Origin: Nymphaea colorata
Lineage: Eukaryota; Streptophyta; Magnoliopsida; Nymphaeales; Nymphaeaceae
Length of the DNA stretch: 64,000 bases
Reading direction: 5' to 3'
Assembly (NCBI RefSeq): GCF_008831285.2
Contig: NC_045138.2
Span: 6,045,205 to 6,109,204, forward strand
Shown: one piece after another, positions 12,970 to 24,290 of the stretch
How the letters are laid out: each line of letters starts with the position of its first letter
How positions within the stretch are numbered: position 1 is the stretch's first letter
Program-made: the position numbers and the translations under genes
The notes under the pieces: model-generated
What the model was told of the DNA's origin: nothing
Databases searched by the model: none
What the model saw: the letters and a program-made list of their open reading frames with translations, nothing else

Positions 12970-13385
12970 AAAGATAAATGTATGATGAACGATCAAGAAT
13001 ATGTAGAGAAAAATGAAAAGAGAAAGAGAAAAATGAAAATACATAGAGAGAAATAAAGATGAAAGAGAGAGAGAAAGAAAAAGATATTTGAAAGAGAAAG
13101 AATTAAATGAAAGAAAAATGAGGAGAGGAATAAAACAGTAAAAAAATAAAGATGAGAAATTAAAATGTGAGAAAAATAAGTTAAAACGATAGAGGAAAGT
13201 TAAGAACGAAATAAATAAACATGAAAATGAAAATGAAAGGAGTAAAAAATGAGAGAAAAAAAGTTAAAATGAAAAAGAGAAAAGTTAAAATGAGACAAAA
13301 ACAAGTTTACAAGAGATAAATAAGTTAAAAGAAATGAAGAAGCTAGTTAAAATGAAAAAAAAAAAGTAAAAATGAGAGGGAAAAT
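12970..13385 (+). repeat. Purine-rich low-complexity tract
   Basis: About 400 bp made almost only of GAAA/GAGA/AAATGA words on the plus strand. No coding signal. Confidence 0.8.
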
Positions 13386-13971
13386 GATCTTGAGAAAAAT
13401 CTTTGCCTTGGTCACACTCTCTGGAGCTTCAAGGAAAATCCTTAGCTCCGGAGAGACTCTAGACATTCATCGGCTTGTTGTGAAAAAGATAGACAAGAAA
13501 ATGGTAGAAAGAAAAATTATAAATACCATAAAAAAGTTTTGATGTAGAGGCGGCTCCTTTGCTCTTTCAGGCAAAAAGAACTCCTTGATAATGGCTTGAA
13601 CGGGTTGGAGATGCTCCTCAAGAGTCCATCACAAGCTTCTCCAAGGTCTCGTATTGCTGAAAATGAAGGTTTGGAATTGAAGATTAAGAGAGCCAAACAA
13701 GAAAAGTTGAACAAGAAGAAGAAGAGAAGAAGAAATCTAAAAGAGGAGATAGAGAATTCAAAGGCTTGAAAAGATGAAAAGATGATGGATTTTTCATGTT
13801 AAATGAGAGAAATGATGAGGTATTTATAGATGAAGAAGAATCAAAGGCATTGTGGTCTTTTTCTAAAATGAAATTAGCCATTAATTGGTCATTATTGGCT
13901 TAAAATAACTTTAAAACATTAAGAAGGTCAAATCTGTCCAAAATTATGTAGACTAGGAGGTTGATTGTGCC
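13386..13971 (+). mobile_element. Possible retroelement fragment (3' internal/LTR-like)
   Basis: A plus-strand stretch from about 13585 reads SPSQASPRSRIAENEGLELK and then a Lys/Arg-rich run, which resembles the basic tail after integrase in some Ty3/gypsy polyproteins. Preceding codons include stops, and no integrase core is visible. A TATTTATAGA string near 13820 could be an LTR promoter element. Identification is weak. Confidence 0.3.
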
Positions 13972-13985
13972 GGGGGGGGGGGGGG
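13972..13985 (+). repeat. G14 homopolymer
   Basis: Fourteen consecutive G residues sit at the boundary between AT-rich sequence and the GC-rich retroelement block. Such runs are prone to assembly and replication error, so the length is uncertain. Confidence 0.85.
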
Positions 13986-14140
13986 AGCTTGCCCACCCAA
14001 GGCTCCTCAGGCTAGGCCTGGCCACGCTAGGCCTATCCAGGGGCTGTACCTAGCCGTAACAGGCCGGCTAGCACTGGGCCAAGCCAGGCCAAGCGAGGCA
14101 GCGTAAGGCTAGGCCAGGGCTGGGCCAAGCTGTGATGCAA
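13986..14140. repeat. GC-rich GGCCAGGC-type repeat, left copy
   Basis: Dense GGCCAGG/GCTAGGCC words, matching in style the block at 22530-22800 that follows the second primer-binding site of the LTR array. This suggests both belong to the internal region of the same element family. Confidence 0.55.
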
Positions 14141-15632
14141 CCCCTGCCACCACAGCAATACCGGTGGAACAACACCGAGGAAAAGCTGCTATGGATCTCA
14201 TTTCATGACCGGATGCGAGGCTAGCCAGCCTCCAAGTCAGGCCAAGAGTGCCTACTACCTCTGGACCACTAAACCCCTTCTCACCTGTGGCTGCTCCAGC
14301 ACTTCGAACCAAGGCTGGCCGGTCTCTACCCGACCAGCCCTTGGCCATCAAGAAGCCACGGGCCAGCACGGCCCAACCACCCAGGCACCTGCAAGGGAAC
14401 CTCGTTGAGAGACGCTCAGCTGGATTAGCTGATCGCCTAAGCACAACGAGCAGCATGATGCATCTGTCCATGGGTGCTATCCTCATTCGGATGTGGCAGT
14501 GCCCCATGAGGCCATGTGTCCCATCATCAAGCCAGGCATGGTCAGGAACCAGGCGGCTTTAGATGAGATGCATGTGCCTTTGGGCTATCAAACTGAGTGA
14601 ACAACCTATGCAAAGATCCTTCATAGCCTAGAGTTGTTCGGTCGAGTCCCTTAGGATGACCGAAGCCATTCCAAGCGCAGTGGGGACCCTAGCAATCGTA
14701 GCCATGAGACACAGATAGCAGGATCTAAATCTGAGAGGCATACCGAGTGCAGAGTAACTAGAGGCTGCATACCCTACCTAGGGTTACTCGGTTCGGTGCC
14801 AGTAGAGGCTACCAGGCATGGTAGTGTTTGTCACACGGTTCCAGCCACATCGCCACTTAGAGTACAAAAGGAGCATACAACATCTGCTCGGTCTACACCG
14901 GCAGGCCGACCCAGCTCCGGAGCAGCCCAGCACCCTCGCAGTTGATGTTACCTAGTGATGGAGGTGAGTGCGCTAGGTTCAGTCCAACATGAACTTGCAC
15001 ACCGGTTCGAAGCGCACAAACCCATATCCACCCAACTCAAGGCCTATTCAAGCCTTCCATGGATTGGATTGGGCGTGACATTTTGGACTGGACCCGAGTC
15101 TAGTCGTTTTCCCTCCCAACCTCCCTTTAAATACTTAAGTTAGGGTTAGGGTTATCTCTTATCACGTTTTGTTATTGTTAAGTTCGAGTTCTCTATAGCT
15201 GCACAACAACACTCCTCCAATGGCTAAACGAGACTTCTTCAATGCAAATGATTGATGGAGGATGAAGCTTCTATTGTCTTATTCGGTGTGGTTCTCGAGT
15301 AAGCAACAATGATTCTTCTTCCCCTCATCTTTGTATAGGCGTGGTTCTTCTATGCTTGAGGATAAACTTCAATACCCAAAACCCCTCCACCAGCTTAAGC
15401 AGCGACGTGGTTCTCCGATGTTGTTCCAGTTTGGTTGTTCGAGTTTGTTTGGTTCTAGCTGTGGCATGGTTCTTTGTAGCAGCACCATTCGGACCACCCA
15501 TGATTGACTAAGACACAATGCCATCCTTCGTAGCATTTTCTTTCCACCCCCGACAGCCTCCAAGCCACCCTCAAAAGCAAGAATCCAAACACCTCCAAAA
15601 GACCCATATCATGCTGGAGATAGGTAATATTC

Positions 15633-17363
15633 TGTCCTCTAATCAATATAAGGAGATACGTCCAGGTTGTGTATCATTGTTCTTGTGGAAGCTAAACAGT
15701 CACCCTTTGTTCGGTGACCGATAGCTTTGAATTCTACAGTTGGGTTTCCAATAGACGGCTGCATTGCATTTTAGACATCACTTCTCGGTTCCAATGAACC
15801 TTAGCTCATCCAAATCAGAGCAGTAGTCTAGAAGCAACGGGCCAGGAAAGTTACTCTTGTCCATCGACAGACCCTACCTGAAGCTCCTGCGACGGTCGAG
15901 CAAGTCATTCCTGTTCTGTGACTGATGCCATCCAAAATCGCCATCGTTTCTCCCTATTGATAGCTGCAAATTACTCATGATGTTGTCTGGATTCTTGTAT
16001 GCCCAGACACCAATGATTTCCCTTAGTACCCTAGGAACAACAGAACGTTGAAGTAGCTGCACCCTACCAGAGGTGACTGTCACCAGACCCACCAGCGCCT
16101 GCGGCTAAAAGATCTCAATCCCCTGCTCTTGTCGGTTGATCAATCCCATAGATTGATACCTATGTAGTAACTATATCAATAATTAACACCTCTTGACTCA
16201 TTGTTTGTTTACTCCTTTTAACTATTGTCTTCTTAGCTGCACATTGAATAGAGGAGTTAAATGTATGTGGTTTCCTGCTACGTCACAAGGCGCTATTAGT
16301 GGCTGGGTTGCTAGTTGACCCAATGCAGGAGCTCTTTGCTGCAGCAGACCAGTTCTACAAGGGCCCTCGCCGGCCAGCCTCTCCCATAGACTGCAGCAGC
16401 ACTCTGCTGGAGAAGGACGTGCAATAGCAAACCATTCCAGCCAAGACAGCTGACGATTCGTGGCACCCTGCCATTTCCTAAGCCGAAAGCAAGAACAATT
16501 CAGGGCATGGACTATGAGGTAAAATTGTCTATCACCCTATAGATGTTGGGATGGTGTATTTGCTTTAAGGCTGTTACGGCCATCATCCAGCGTGGGTGAA
16601 CTCTTGGTGTGCTTCAGGCACCCAAGCACCGCCCTAGGAGTTAAATGTATGTGGTTTCCTACTACGTCACAAGGCGCTATTAGTGGCTAGGTTGCCAGTC
16701 GACCCAACGCAGGAGCTCTTTGCTGCAGCAGACCAGTTCTACAAGGGCCCTCGTCGGCCAGCCTCTCCCATAGACTGCAGCAGCACTCTGCTGGAGAAGG
16801 ACGTGCAATAGCAAACCATTCCAGCCAAGACAGCTGACGATTCGTGGCACCCTGCCATTTCCTAGGCCGAAAGCAAGAACAATTCAGGGCATGGACTATG
16901 AGGTAAAATTGTCTATCACCCTATAGATGTTGGGATGGTGTATTTGCTTTAAGGCTGTTACGGCCATCATTCAGCGTGGGTGAACTCTTGGTGTGCTTCA
17001 GGCACCCAAGCACGGCCCTTGGCTGAGCCAGCCAAAAGAAACCTATCTTATTGGGGAAGAGGGTGTGGTTTGTGCATGTAGGCATGGTTTGTGAATGTGC
17101 TTGAGCCGACCAGCGACATTTAGTAAATTGTGAATAGTTTAAAGCATTGTATCACTCATGCTTTGTACTCTTAAAGCCTTTTAACCCATATCTAAACTAT
17201 ATATGTGTAGTTAGGTGGAGAAGAAGGGACTTTTGTACTCATCTAGGGCTAGTTAGCAGGTTGGGGCCCCATCTAACCATGGGCTATTTTGTAACGGAAG
17301 TTAACCTCCCTTCGCTTTGGTGTCGACTTTCAGCGGAGGTCCAAGGAGGTAATGCTCAAGTCA
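15633..17363 (+). repeat. LTR 1 of the gypsy array
   Basis: Begins TGTCCTCTAATCA after the purine-rich CTGGAGATAGG and ends ...TCA directly before the primer-binding site. It aligns along its length with LTR 2. Removing the 384-bp internal duplication leaves about 1,347 bp, against about 1,310 bp for LTR 2 without its insertion, so the two agree in size. The left boundary is inferred from the TG...CA rule and could shift by some bases. Confidence 0.7.
16252..17019. repeat. 384-bp tandem duplication inside LTR 1
   Basis: 16252-16635 is repeated as 16636-17019 with only about nine differences by eye. LTR 2 has a single copy (from about 21770). The duplication is therefore younger than the split between the two LTRs. 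Confidence 0.9.
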
Positions 17364-17364
17364 G

Positions 17365-17377
17365 TGGCATCGACAGG
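17365..17377 (+). other. Primer-binding site after LTR 1
   Basis: TGGCATCGACAGG, one base after the LTR end, is a decayed form of the initiator-Met-tRNA site TGGTATCAGAGC used by many plant LTR elements. Confidence 0.5.
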
Positions 17378-18456
17378 GCCTCGGCAGAGCCTTGGCCAGG
17401 GCACACCAAAAGTGGTACAAGAGCCAACGTTGGTGTACAACTGGCAAAGGCAGAAACAGTCACAGTTTTGAATACGAAAGAGAAAAGTGGAAGGGTTTAC
17501 AATGCCTCATTTGTTTTGAAATTTTATAGGAAGACACATAGTTATTACGGCATATTGTATGACGGTTCATTTGGCTGTTTCCTCGAGCAAATCGGGAACC
17601 TATCCCCTAGATTGACCTTAGGATTGACGCGCAGGACCGAGCAGTTCAGTTTAGTTTTGAATGTTCATTGTGTGCAGACCGACAGTGGGTTGTCGCCGAG
17701 CAGTAGCTTCACCCAATTAGCGTAGGCTCTCGACAATCTTTGCTGACATAAACTACAAAGAGAACTGTGGCTACTGCACTCAACACAACCGTGTTGGTGG
17801 TTGAACCAGAGGCAAGTTGCCGAGGCACCACGAAGGCACAACAAGCTGGTCCCTGCTAGGACCTGGCTAAGGGTGAGGTTAACTACTAAGTCGCTTGGTG
17901 GGCGTGGGAGTTGGAGATCACCATATTCACCACCAAGAGTTGAAGGCTGACCTTGAGTTTGTTCACATGCTTGTGGACACGTATGTCACTGTCGACACCA
18001 AGAGGGTGTGGTGACGCGAGATTGAAGGATTGAACCTACAGCCATTGACTTTGACCGGCAAAGCAATGCCAACCAGGGCACAGTTCGCAACCGAAAATCA
18101 TCTGTTGCTTGACACATAGGCCAAATTTTCAAAAACCGTCTTCATCATTGAGTTTGTAATTAAATTTGGAGTCTCAACACTTGGAATCCAAAGTTAAACG
18201 TCTACAACTCTCACGATCAGATGTAAGGACTGGAGCGCAAATTAGGTCTTACGATGTCAAACAAAAAAGGGAAAAGATTCTGTCTTTATGACTCAGATCT
18301 TGATAAGCTCAAGAAATTTCTATAGATTATGATCTGGAGGCATTTGGGAGAGTAGTAGAAGAGATAGCAAATCTCAAACAAGCATCACATCTAGCGAATA
18401 GGCCTTAAACTAACCATAGTCCAGGGCCAGCTAGGCCATTTGGGGCAACTAACCAC

Positions 18457-19755
18457 TTGACCATCCAAATGAGAGAGTTGACATCCGACATAGAGGAACA
18501 ACGCGCTCAGATGAATGAAATGAGAGTGCTGTGGCATTGCTCAGATGGTCCAACAAGGAGGCCCCTAACAAGGACAACAAGGAGGCCGACTCTATGCGCT
18601 GGGAAGGTCCAAGGGCTAGGAACTCCAACCACACCCAAGGTGCAGGCCTAGCCAAAGGCCACCCCCAGTTAACTCTGACCCATGGGGTGACTACAGGGAA
18701 TGGTCTGGGCAATGGCGAAGGCCTACCACACAAGATCGGGTGCACTACGATCGTATAGGGCAGAGGAGTGAGGTGTCAGACAGCAAGGAAGAGATGCCTC
18801 CAAGAATGACAGCTAGATTAGGCCTACCTATGTTTGGGTAGGCTGATGCAAACCCTTTTAGGGGCTACACCAAAACCCCTCTTAGGCGAGTCACACTCGA
18901 TTTGCACATGTTCAACGTAAATAATGCCAAGGATTGGCACTTCAAGATAGAGCAATATTTTGAGTGTCAATAGATTTCGCATGATGAGTAGCTAACCCTA
19001 AGCATGATGCACTTCAATGGGGAGGCCATGTGCTGGTATAGATGCCAGCCACACATGGACTAGAAAGACTTAATCAAAGAGATCCACTTACGATTTGGTG
19101 AGACCAGTTTCACCAACTACGAAGTAGAACTTACAAGTCTAAGGCAAACCGATTTGGTCCAAGAATATCAAGTTAGGTTCAAAGATATTAGCAGCATGGT
19201 ACATGACTGGCCACAACATGCTCTAGTGCCAGCCTTCATACGAGGCCTAAGAAAAGAAATCCAGATCGAGCTATTAACCAAGGAGCCACAGTCCGTATGA
19301 GATTATTTCAAAATTGCTAGAGTAGTGGAAGAGAAGAATCGTCAGTTGAGTATAATGAAATAGATACGTAAACCTATGGCTGCACCCACCTCAGCCAACT
19401 TCAAAAAGCCACTACAAAGGGCGTTACAACCCAAGGGAGGGTAGCAGCACCCCCACGAACCCATTTTATAACACCACACGAATGCAAAGAAAGGATAAAA
19501 AAACGCCTATGTTTTAACTGTGATGAAAAATGAGAAAAGGAGCATCAATGCAAACATTTGAAAATATTTCAAGTAGTAGAGGAAGAGGGCAAGGTTGGGG
19601 AGGCCAACGACCATTCCTCACACTACGGCATAGAAGATGCAAAAGTGGTTGAGACAACTGCCTTCATCAACAAAGCGTTGACCGATCGAGCTAAGCCCCC
19701 CTCCACGTATGAAAAGGAGATGACGACAATCATTATGACAGTTGAAAAATAGAGA
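18457..19755 (+). pseudogene. gag: Ty3/gypsy gag remnant with CCHC zinc knuckle
   Basis: The capsid-type retrotransposon gag domain is recognisable from about 18890: DWHFKIEQYFE, then MMHFNGEAMCWYR, then IHLRFGETSFTNYEVEL, SLRQTDLVQEYQVRF and AFIRGLRKEIQIELL, the usual order for this family. A zinc knuckle follows near 19510-19560 (CFNCDEK, then a stop, then EHQCK), matching CxxCx(n)HxC with one in-frame stop. The upstream part (18457 on) is hydrophilic with a helical Glu/Gln/Arg stretch and a frameshift. At least six stops interrupt it. It would have formed the virus-like-particle shell; it is dead here. Confidence 0.85.
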
Positions 19756-20278
19756 CTTCTGATGAAGGCACAAGCCAGCACGGCCTGACCAGCCCTTGGC
19801 CATCGAGAAGCCACAGGCCAGCATGGCCCGACCACCTGGGCCCCCGCAAGGGACCTTGCTGAGCATCACTCAGTCGGATTTGATGATCGCGTATGCACAG
19901 TGAGCAACATGATGCACCTGCGCATGGGCGCTATCCTCATTCGTATGTAGCAGTGCCCCATCATCAGGCCAGGCATGGCCGGGGCACGAGGCAGCTTTAG
20001 CTGGGAGGCACGCATGCTTGGGCCGTATCATACTGTGCGAATAGCCTACTACAGAGAGCCTCTGTAGCCGAGAAGCATTCGGCCCAATCCCTTAGGATGA
20101 TCGAAGCCATTCTGGGTCCAATCATTTTGTGTGCCTCCAAATAGATCCTTGACACACTGGAGGGAGGTAATATTATGTCCCCTAATCAGTATAAGGAGAT
20201 AAGTCAAGGCTATGTATCATCGTCCCTATGGAAGCTGACTCCTACCATTGGGTTTTCCAACAGACGACCATATTGCAT

Positions 20279-21294
20279 CAATGTTGTGAGAAGTGTACGC
20301 TTCTCACAAAAAAAATGCGAGTCAAGGCGTTAAATGCCTTGAGGCAAGGGTTTGAGGCGCACGTGTTCCTGAAGCATGCGCCTCATGTGTGTAAGGCGTA
20401 CGCCTCACATAGTGGCACGCTTCTGCTTGAGGCGCATGCCTCAAGGACAAATTCTATTTAGTGACTTTTAAAGTAAAAAATTAAAAAATTAAATAAAATT
20501 AGTCTCACACGTAAGTTACAAAAGTTAGTGTATTTAGTGGCTTTTAATGTAACCCTAATTAAATTCTCTTTCTATCTCTAACTACCCTTTTCTCAAATAT
20601 CAATCCCAAATCACCCGTCCCCACACTTTTTTCCAAGAAGGAGTTTTCTTCTCTGTGGCTGAGAAGGTGAAAGGACACGTCTGCTTCAAGGTACTCTCCA
20701 ACTACAGGCCCGGTTGCAAGGCACTCTCAAACTCACATGTGAGTTTAAATGTCTTCCTCCTTCCTGTTAGCATATAATACAAAAGTTTAGTGATATTGAC
20801 AGCCATGTATGCCTTGGCCCCATCCTGTTAGTGTACAATAGTTTATAGAAGATGACAATGATGAAGATACAATTGACCAATTGCCTACAAAGTTCATTTG
20901 AACTTTGTTAGATATCACTCGATAATTACACAAATTAGTTACTTTTTTAATTTTTCTACATATACATATGTTATTGTTCAAGAATACTTGTTATTTACTT
21001 ATTCTCTTAGTTGATATTATCATCCGAATCTTAATTGTTTTGACATTGTACTTATTCTCTTAGTTGATATTATCATCCGAATCTTAATTGTTTTGACATT
21101 GTATTTATTTGAATTTACAAATGATTGTGGTCTACATACGTTGTGTATTGTTCTTTATTGATATGCTTAGTATTGTACTTACTTTTTTCAGTTTTGTTAT
21201 TATTTTTATAAATATTATATAATTCACAAATTTGTCCGCAAAGCTTATGCTTCAATTAATGTATCGCCTCGCTTTCTCACCTTTTACAACATTG
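20279..21294. mobile_element. hAT-like non-autonomous DNA transposon, 1,016 bp
   Basis: The terminal inverted repeat is CAATGTTGT at the left and ACAACATTG at the right (9 perfect bases, weak similarity to about 17). The flanks are TATTGCAT (20271-20278) and CATTGCAT (21295-21302), an 8-bp target-site duplication with one mismatch. The unoccupied site in LTR 1 reads CATTGCAT once (15762-15769). Subterminal GAGGCG/GCCTTGAGGC words crowd the first 180 bp and GCCTCGC lies near the right end, as in hAT elements, where the transposase binds such motifs. No transposase gene is present. Confidence 0.82.
20997..21102. repeat. 53-bp perfect tandem duplication
   Basis: 20997-21049 repeats as 21050-21102 with no difference seen (core CTTATTCTCTTAGTTGATAT). 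It lies inside the hAT-like element, so it either arose after insertion or is typical of this element. Confidence 0.9.
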
Positions 21295-22510
21295 CATTGC
21301 ATTCTACACGTCTTCCTAGTTCCAACGATCCCTAGTTCATCCAAATCGGACCTGTATATTGGAAGTAACAAGCCTAAGAACTCACTCCTATCCATCGGCA
21401 AACTCAGCCTGAAGCTCCTGCGATGGCCGAGAAAGTCATCCATGTTCCTCGATCAATGCCATCCAAAATCACAGCCGATTCTCCCTACTAATGGCCGCAT
21501 GTTACTCCTGATGCTCTCTGGTTCCAGAAAGCCCAGGCACCTGTGATTTCCCTCAGTTCCCTAAGAGCAATAAAATGTTGAAGTAGCTCCACCTTGTCGG
21601 AGGTGACTGTCACCAGACCGACTAGCGCCTGCGGCTAAGAGAGATCAACCCCTTGCCGTTGCCGGTTGATCAATCCCATAGATTGATCCTTGTGTGGTAC
21701 ATCTCTTGTATCGTTGTTTATCTACTCCTTTTAACTGTTGTCTTCTTGGCTGCATGCTGAACGGAGGAGGAGCTGAATGTACGTGGTTTCCAGCTGTGTC
21801 ACAAGGCTCTATCAGCGGCTGGCTTGCTCCTTAAAACACGTTCAACTGACCCAAGGCAGGAGCTCCCTGTTGTAGCAAACAGGTGCCACAATGGTCCTCG
21901 TCGTCCAGGCCTCTCCCATTGACTGTAGCAGCACTTTGCTGGAGAAGGATGCACAGTAGCAGGGCATTTAGGTCAAGACAACTGATCATTCGTGACACCC
22001 TGTCACTTCCTAGGCTGAAGGCAAGAACAGCCTAGAGTGTCGACTATGAGGTAAAACTGTCTATCACCCTATATACACAGGGAGGGTGTATTTGCTTTAA
22101 GGTTGCGGCCATCATCCAGCGTGGGGGAAACCCTTGGTGTCCTCTAGGCATCCAAGCGTGGCCCCCATTTGAGCCCACCAGAAGAAACCTGGCCTACTGG
22201 GGAAGAGGGTGTGGTTTGTGCAAGTAGACATGGTTTTTGAATGTTCTTGAGCTGGCCAGTGGCAGTGAGTGAGTTGTAAGTGGTTTAAAGCATTGTATCG
22301 CTCACGCCTTGTACTATTAAAGCCTTTCAACCCATATCTGAATAATGTATATGTAGCTAGGTGCGGAAGAAGGATCTGCTGTACCCATCCGAGATTAGTT
22401 AGAAGGTCAGGGTCCTATCCAACCAAGGCCTATTTTGTAATATGAGTTAACCTCCCTTCGGTTTGGTGTCGGTTTCCAGTCTAGGTCAAAGAAGATGACC
22501 CTTAGCTCAG

Positions 22511-22522
22511 TGGTATCGAGAG
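22511..22522 (+). other. Primer-binding site after LTR 2
   Basis: TGGTATCGAGAG is close to the initiator-Met-tRNA primer site TGGTATCAGAGC and stands one base after the LTR end. Confidence 0.6.
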
Positions 22523-22529
22523 GGCCTCG

Positions 22530-22800
22530 GCCAGGTGGGGGCACCACCAGGGCAGGCCAGGGCCAGGGCCTAGGGAGGCCAGGCTAGCACAGCGTCAGGC
22601 CAGGCCTGCTAGCCGCCAGGTGCTATACTTGGCCATGCTAGGGCCGGCTAGCGCTGGGCCAGGCCCAGCTGGCGAGGCCAGCGTCGAGCCAGGCAAGAGC
22701 AACCAGCCTAGGGCCAGGCCAGGTCAACCACAACAAGGCCATGCTAGGACCAGGGTCAGGCCACGCCAGACCAGTGCAGCATCGGGCTAGGCCCGCCCGG
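22530..22800. repeat. GC-rich GGCCAGGC-type repeat, right copy
   Basis: A run of GGCCAGGCC/GCTAGGCC words after the second primer-binding site, very unlike the AT-rich surroundings. Similar text lies at 13986-14140 and in a weaker form at 36120-36240. Confidence 0.6.
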
Positions 22801-22999
22801 GCGTGGATCGTCCATACCAGGCTTGGTCAACCGCCACGTTGGTTGTGGTCACCACAAACAGTATTTTGGTATTTTTGAGAAAAAGTAAGGTTAATCTTTT
22901 GAAATGAAAGGACATTTTGAGAAAACCAAGGACATTCAATGACATTTTTAGAAAATCACGGGTATTTTGGAATCTTGAACTAGAAATTATTGGTATTTG

Positions 23000-23660
23000 G
23001 AAAATTAATGTCTCCATACTTGGATTGGGAATGATCCCTCACTTGTATTCAGATCTCAAAATGGATCTAGCTCTCAGATTTGGAGCTGGATCAAGATCAA
23101 AGGCTTAGAATGGATCATAAATAATATATTTGGATTTGGATCTCGAATTTGATCTAAAACTCTATTTGGTTTTGAATCTTAGATTTAGATCTAGATTAAG
23201 GTAAAAGCATGGAATTTGATTCAAATTTGGATCTAGATCAAGAATTTGGAGCCGAACAAGGATATGGATCCATACTTTGGATCTTGGGTTTGGATCGGGT
23301 CTGAATTGATATGAAGGTACAAATTGGGATAATTGAGTCTAGAATTGAGATTTGGATATGGGTCTAGATCTAAAGTTTTGTTGTGAATCCAGTTTTAGAA
23401 TTTGGATTTGGATCTGGATCCATTTTTTATGTGGTTTGAATCTAGGGATCTATTTTGGATTTAGGGCTAGTATTTGGATATAGATTTGGATCTAGGGCTT
23501 TATTTTGTATGGAGGGCTGGGCTTTGGATGTAGATTTGGTTCTAGGGCTGGGCTTTGGATCTTATGATTTGTTTTAGGCTTCTATATGAGTTTTTGAGTA
23601 GGATCACAATTTGAATTCTATAATAAGTCTAAATTGAGATTGGGCTTTGTGTCCAGAAGT
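23000..23660 (+). repeat. Degenerate GGATCTAGATTTGG-type tract
   Basis: About 650 bp of irregularly repeated GGATCT, TTTGGAT and CTAGGGCT words. A reverse-complement relative (GATCCAAA/ACCTAGATCC words) lies at 46970-47400. No coding content. Confidence 0.65.
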
Positions 23661-24180
23661 ATATCCAAATAAGTCCTAAATATCGCTCATAGTCAAATAA
23701 AGGAAGAAATTGACCATAATTAAGATAATTTGAAGTGTTTGAAGCCGAAATCCTTGAAGGTTGTTGTAAAGTTATCATGAAATGTTTGAGAAAGCGTAAA
23801 TGTAGAATCTTTAAAAAATTTGGGGTGATTATAAAGACAAGCAGAAGAGGGGTGTGGTAGACATAACGTCCTGTCCGTTCTCTCTAGAAAAACAATTTTC
23901 GAACAACCTCTAACTATACTTGTTTAACACTTTAAACTTTAGACCCCAAAGTTGAACATGACTTCTATGTAAATGCAACAAGATAAGTTGCATAGTCACC
24001 TAGCATTTTGGAAGACACCCAATGGAATTGTAACTTAATTAATCTTGCTGGTTGCTATGCAACTCATTATTGTGAGCTAGTTGCTCTCTAAATATAAAGA
24101 GTTCTCTGAAATTGCAAGTACAACACATCAAAGTTGATGAACCATAATATATTTATGAATTTTTCTTGTTGTGTTATAAT
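23661..24180. other. Intergenic DNA, no gene seen
   Basis: AT-rich sequence without recognisable exon, repeat boundary or RNA gene. Confidence 0.4.
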
Positions 24181-24290
24181 GGTCCAAGGCCTAAAAGGAA
24201 ATAGCATAGTTGGTTGGACTGGTAGATAGATAAATTAAACTTCATCGGTTTGATTCCATTGAGCACTATGCAATTTGCATCTTAAGGGGT
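24181..24290 (+). mobile_element. SINE-like tRNA-derived head, truncated
   Basis: Box A-like TAGCATAGTTGG (24202-24213) and box B-like GGTTTGATTCC (24258-24268) stand at near-tRNA spacing. The 3' body shared by the copies at 26180 and 29270 is not evident. Confidence 0.4.

Larger units (their letters stand above)
20176..22509 (+). repeat. LTR 2 of the gypsy array, with hAT-like insertion
   Basis: Begins TGTCCCCTAATCAG and ends CTTAGCTCA before the second primer-binding site. It is interrupted at 20279-21294 by a DNA transposon. Homology with LTR 1 resumes immediately on the far side (TCTACACGTCTTCC versus TTTAGACATCACTTC). Confidence 0.7.
14141..22810 (+). mobile_element. Ty3/gypsy retrotransposon tandem LTR array, decayed
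   Basis: Read in order: 3'-internal fragment (about 14310-14690, repeated at 19770-20130), a segment with no counterpart downstream (14700-15580), LTR 1 (15633-17363), PBS, internal region with a broken gag (about 18457-19750), 3'-internal fragment, LTR 2 (20176-22509), PBS, and the start of another internal region. Gag is followed within a few bases by the 3'-internal fragment, so protease, reverse transcriptase, RNase H and integrase are all missing. The order with internal sequence on both outer sides of the LTRs is the signature of recombination between LTR copies rather than a single insertion. Stops and frameshifts show it is inactive. Confidence 0.8.

Noticed and set aside
14109-14562. 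Overlapping GC-rich open frames on both strands as genes
   Set aside because: They fall within the repeated 3'-internal segment of the gypsy array, are not conserved as frames in the second copy (19770-20130) and have no domain.
17147-17725. 192-codon plus-strand open frame as a gene
   Set aside because: It starts inside LTR 1, runs through the primer-binding site and leader of the gypsy element, and shows no domain.
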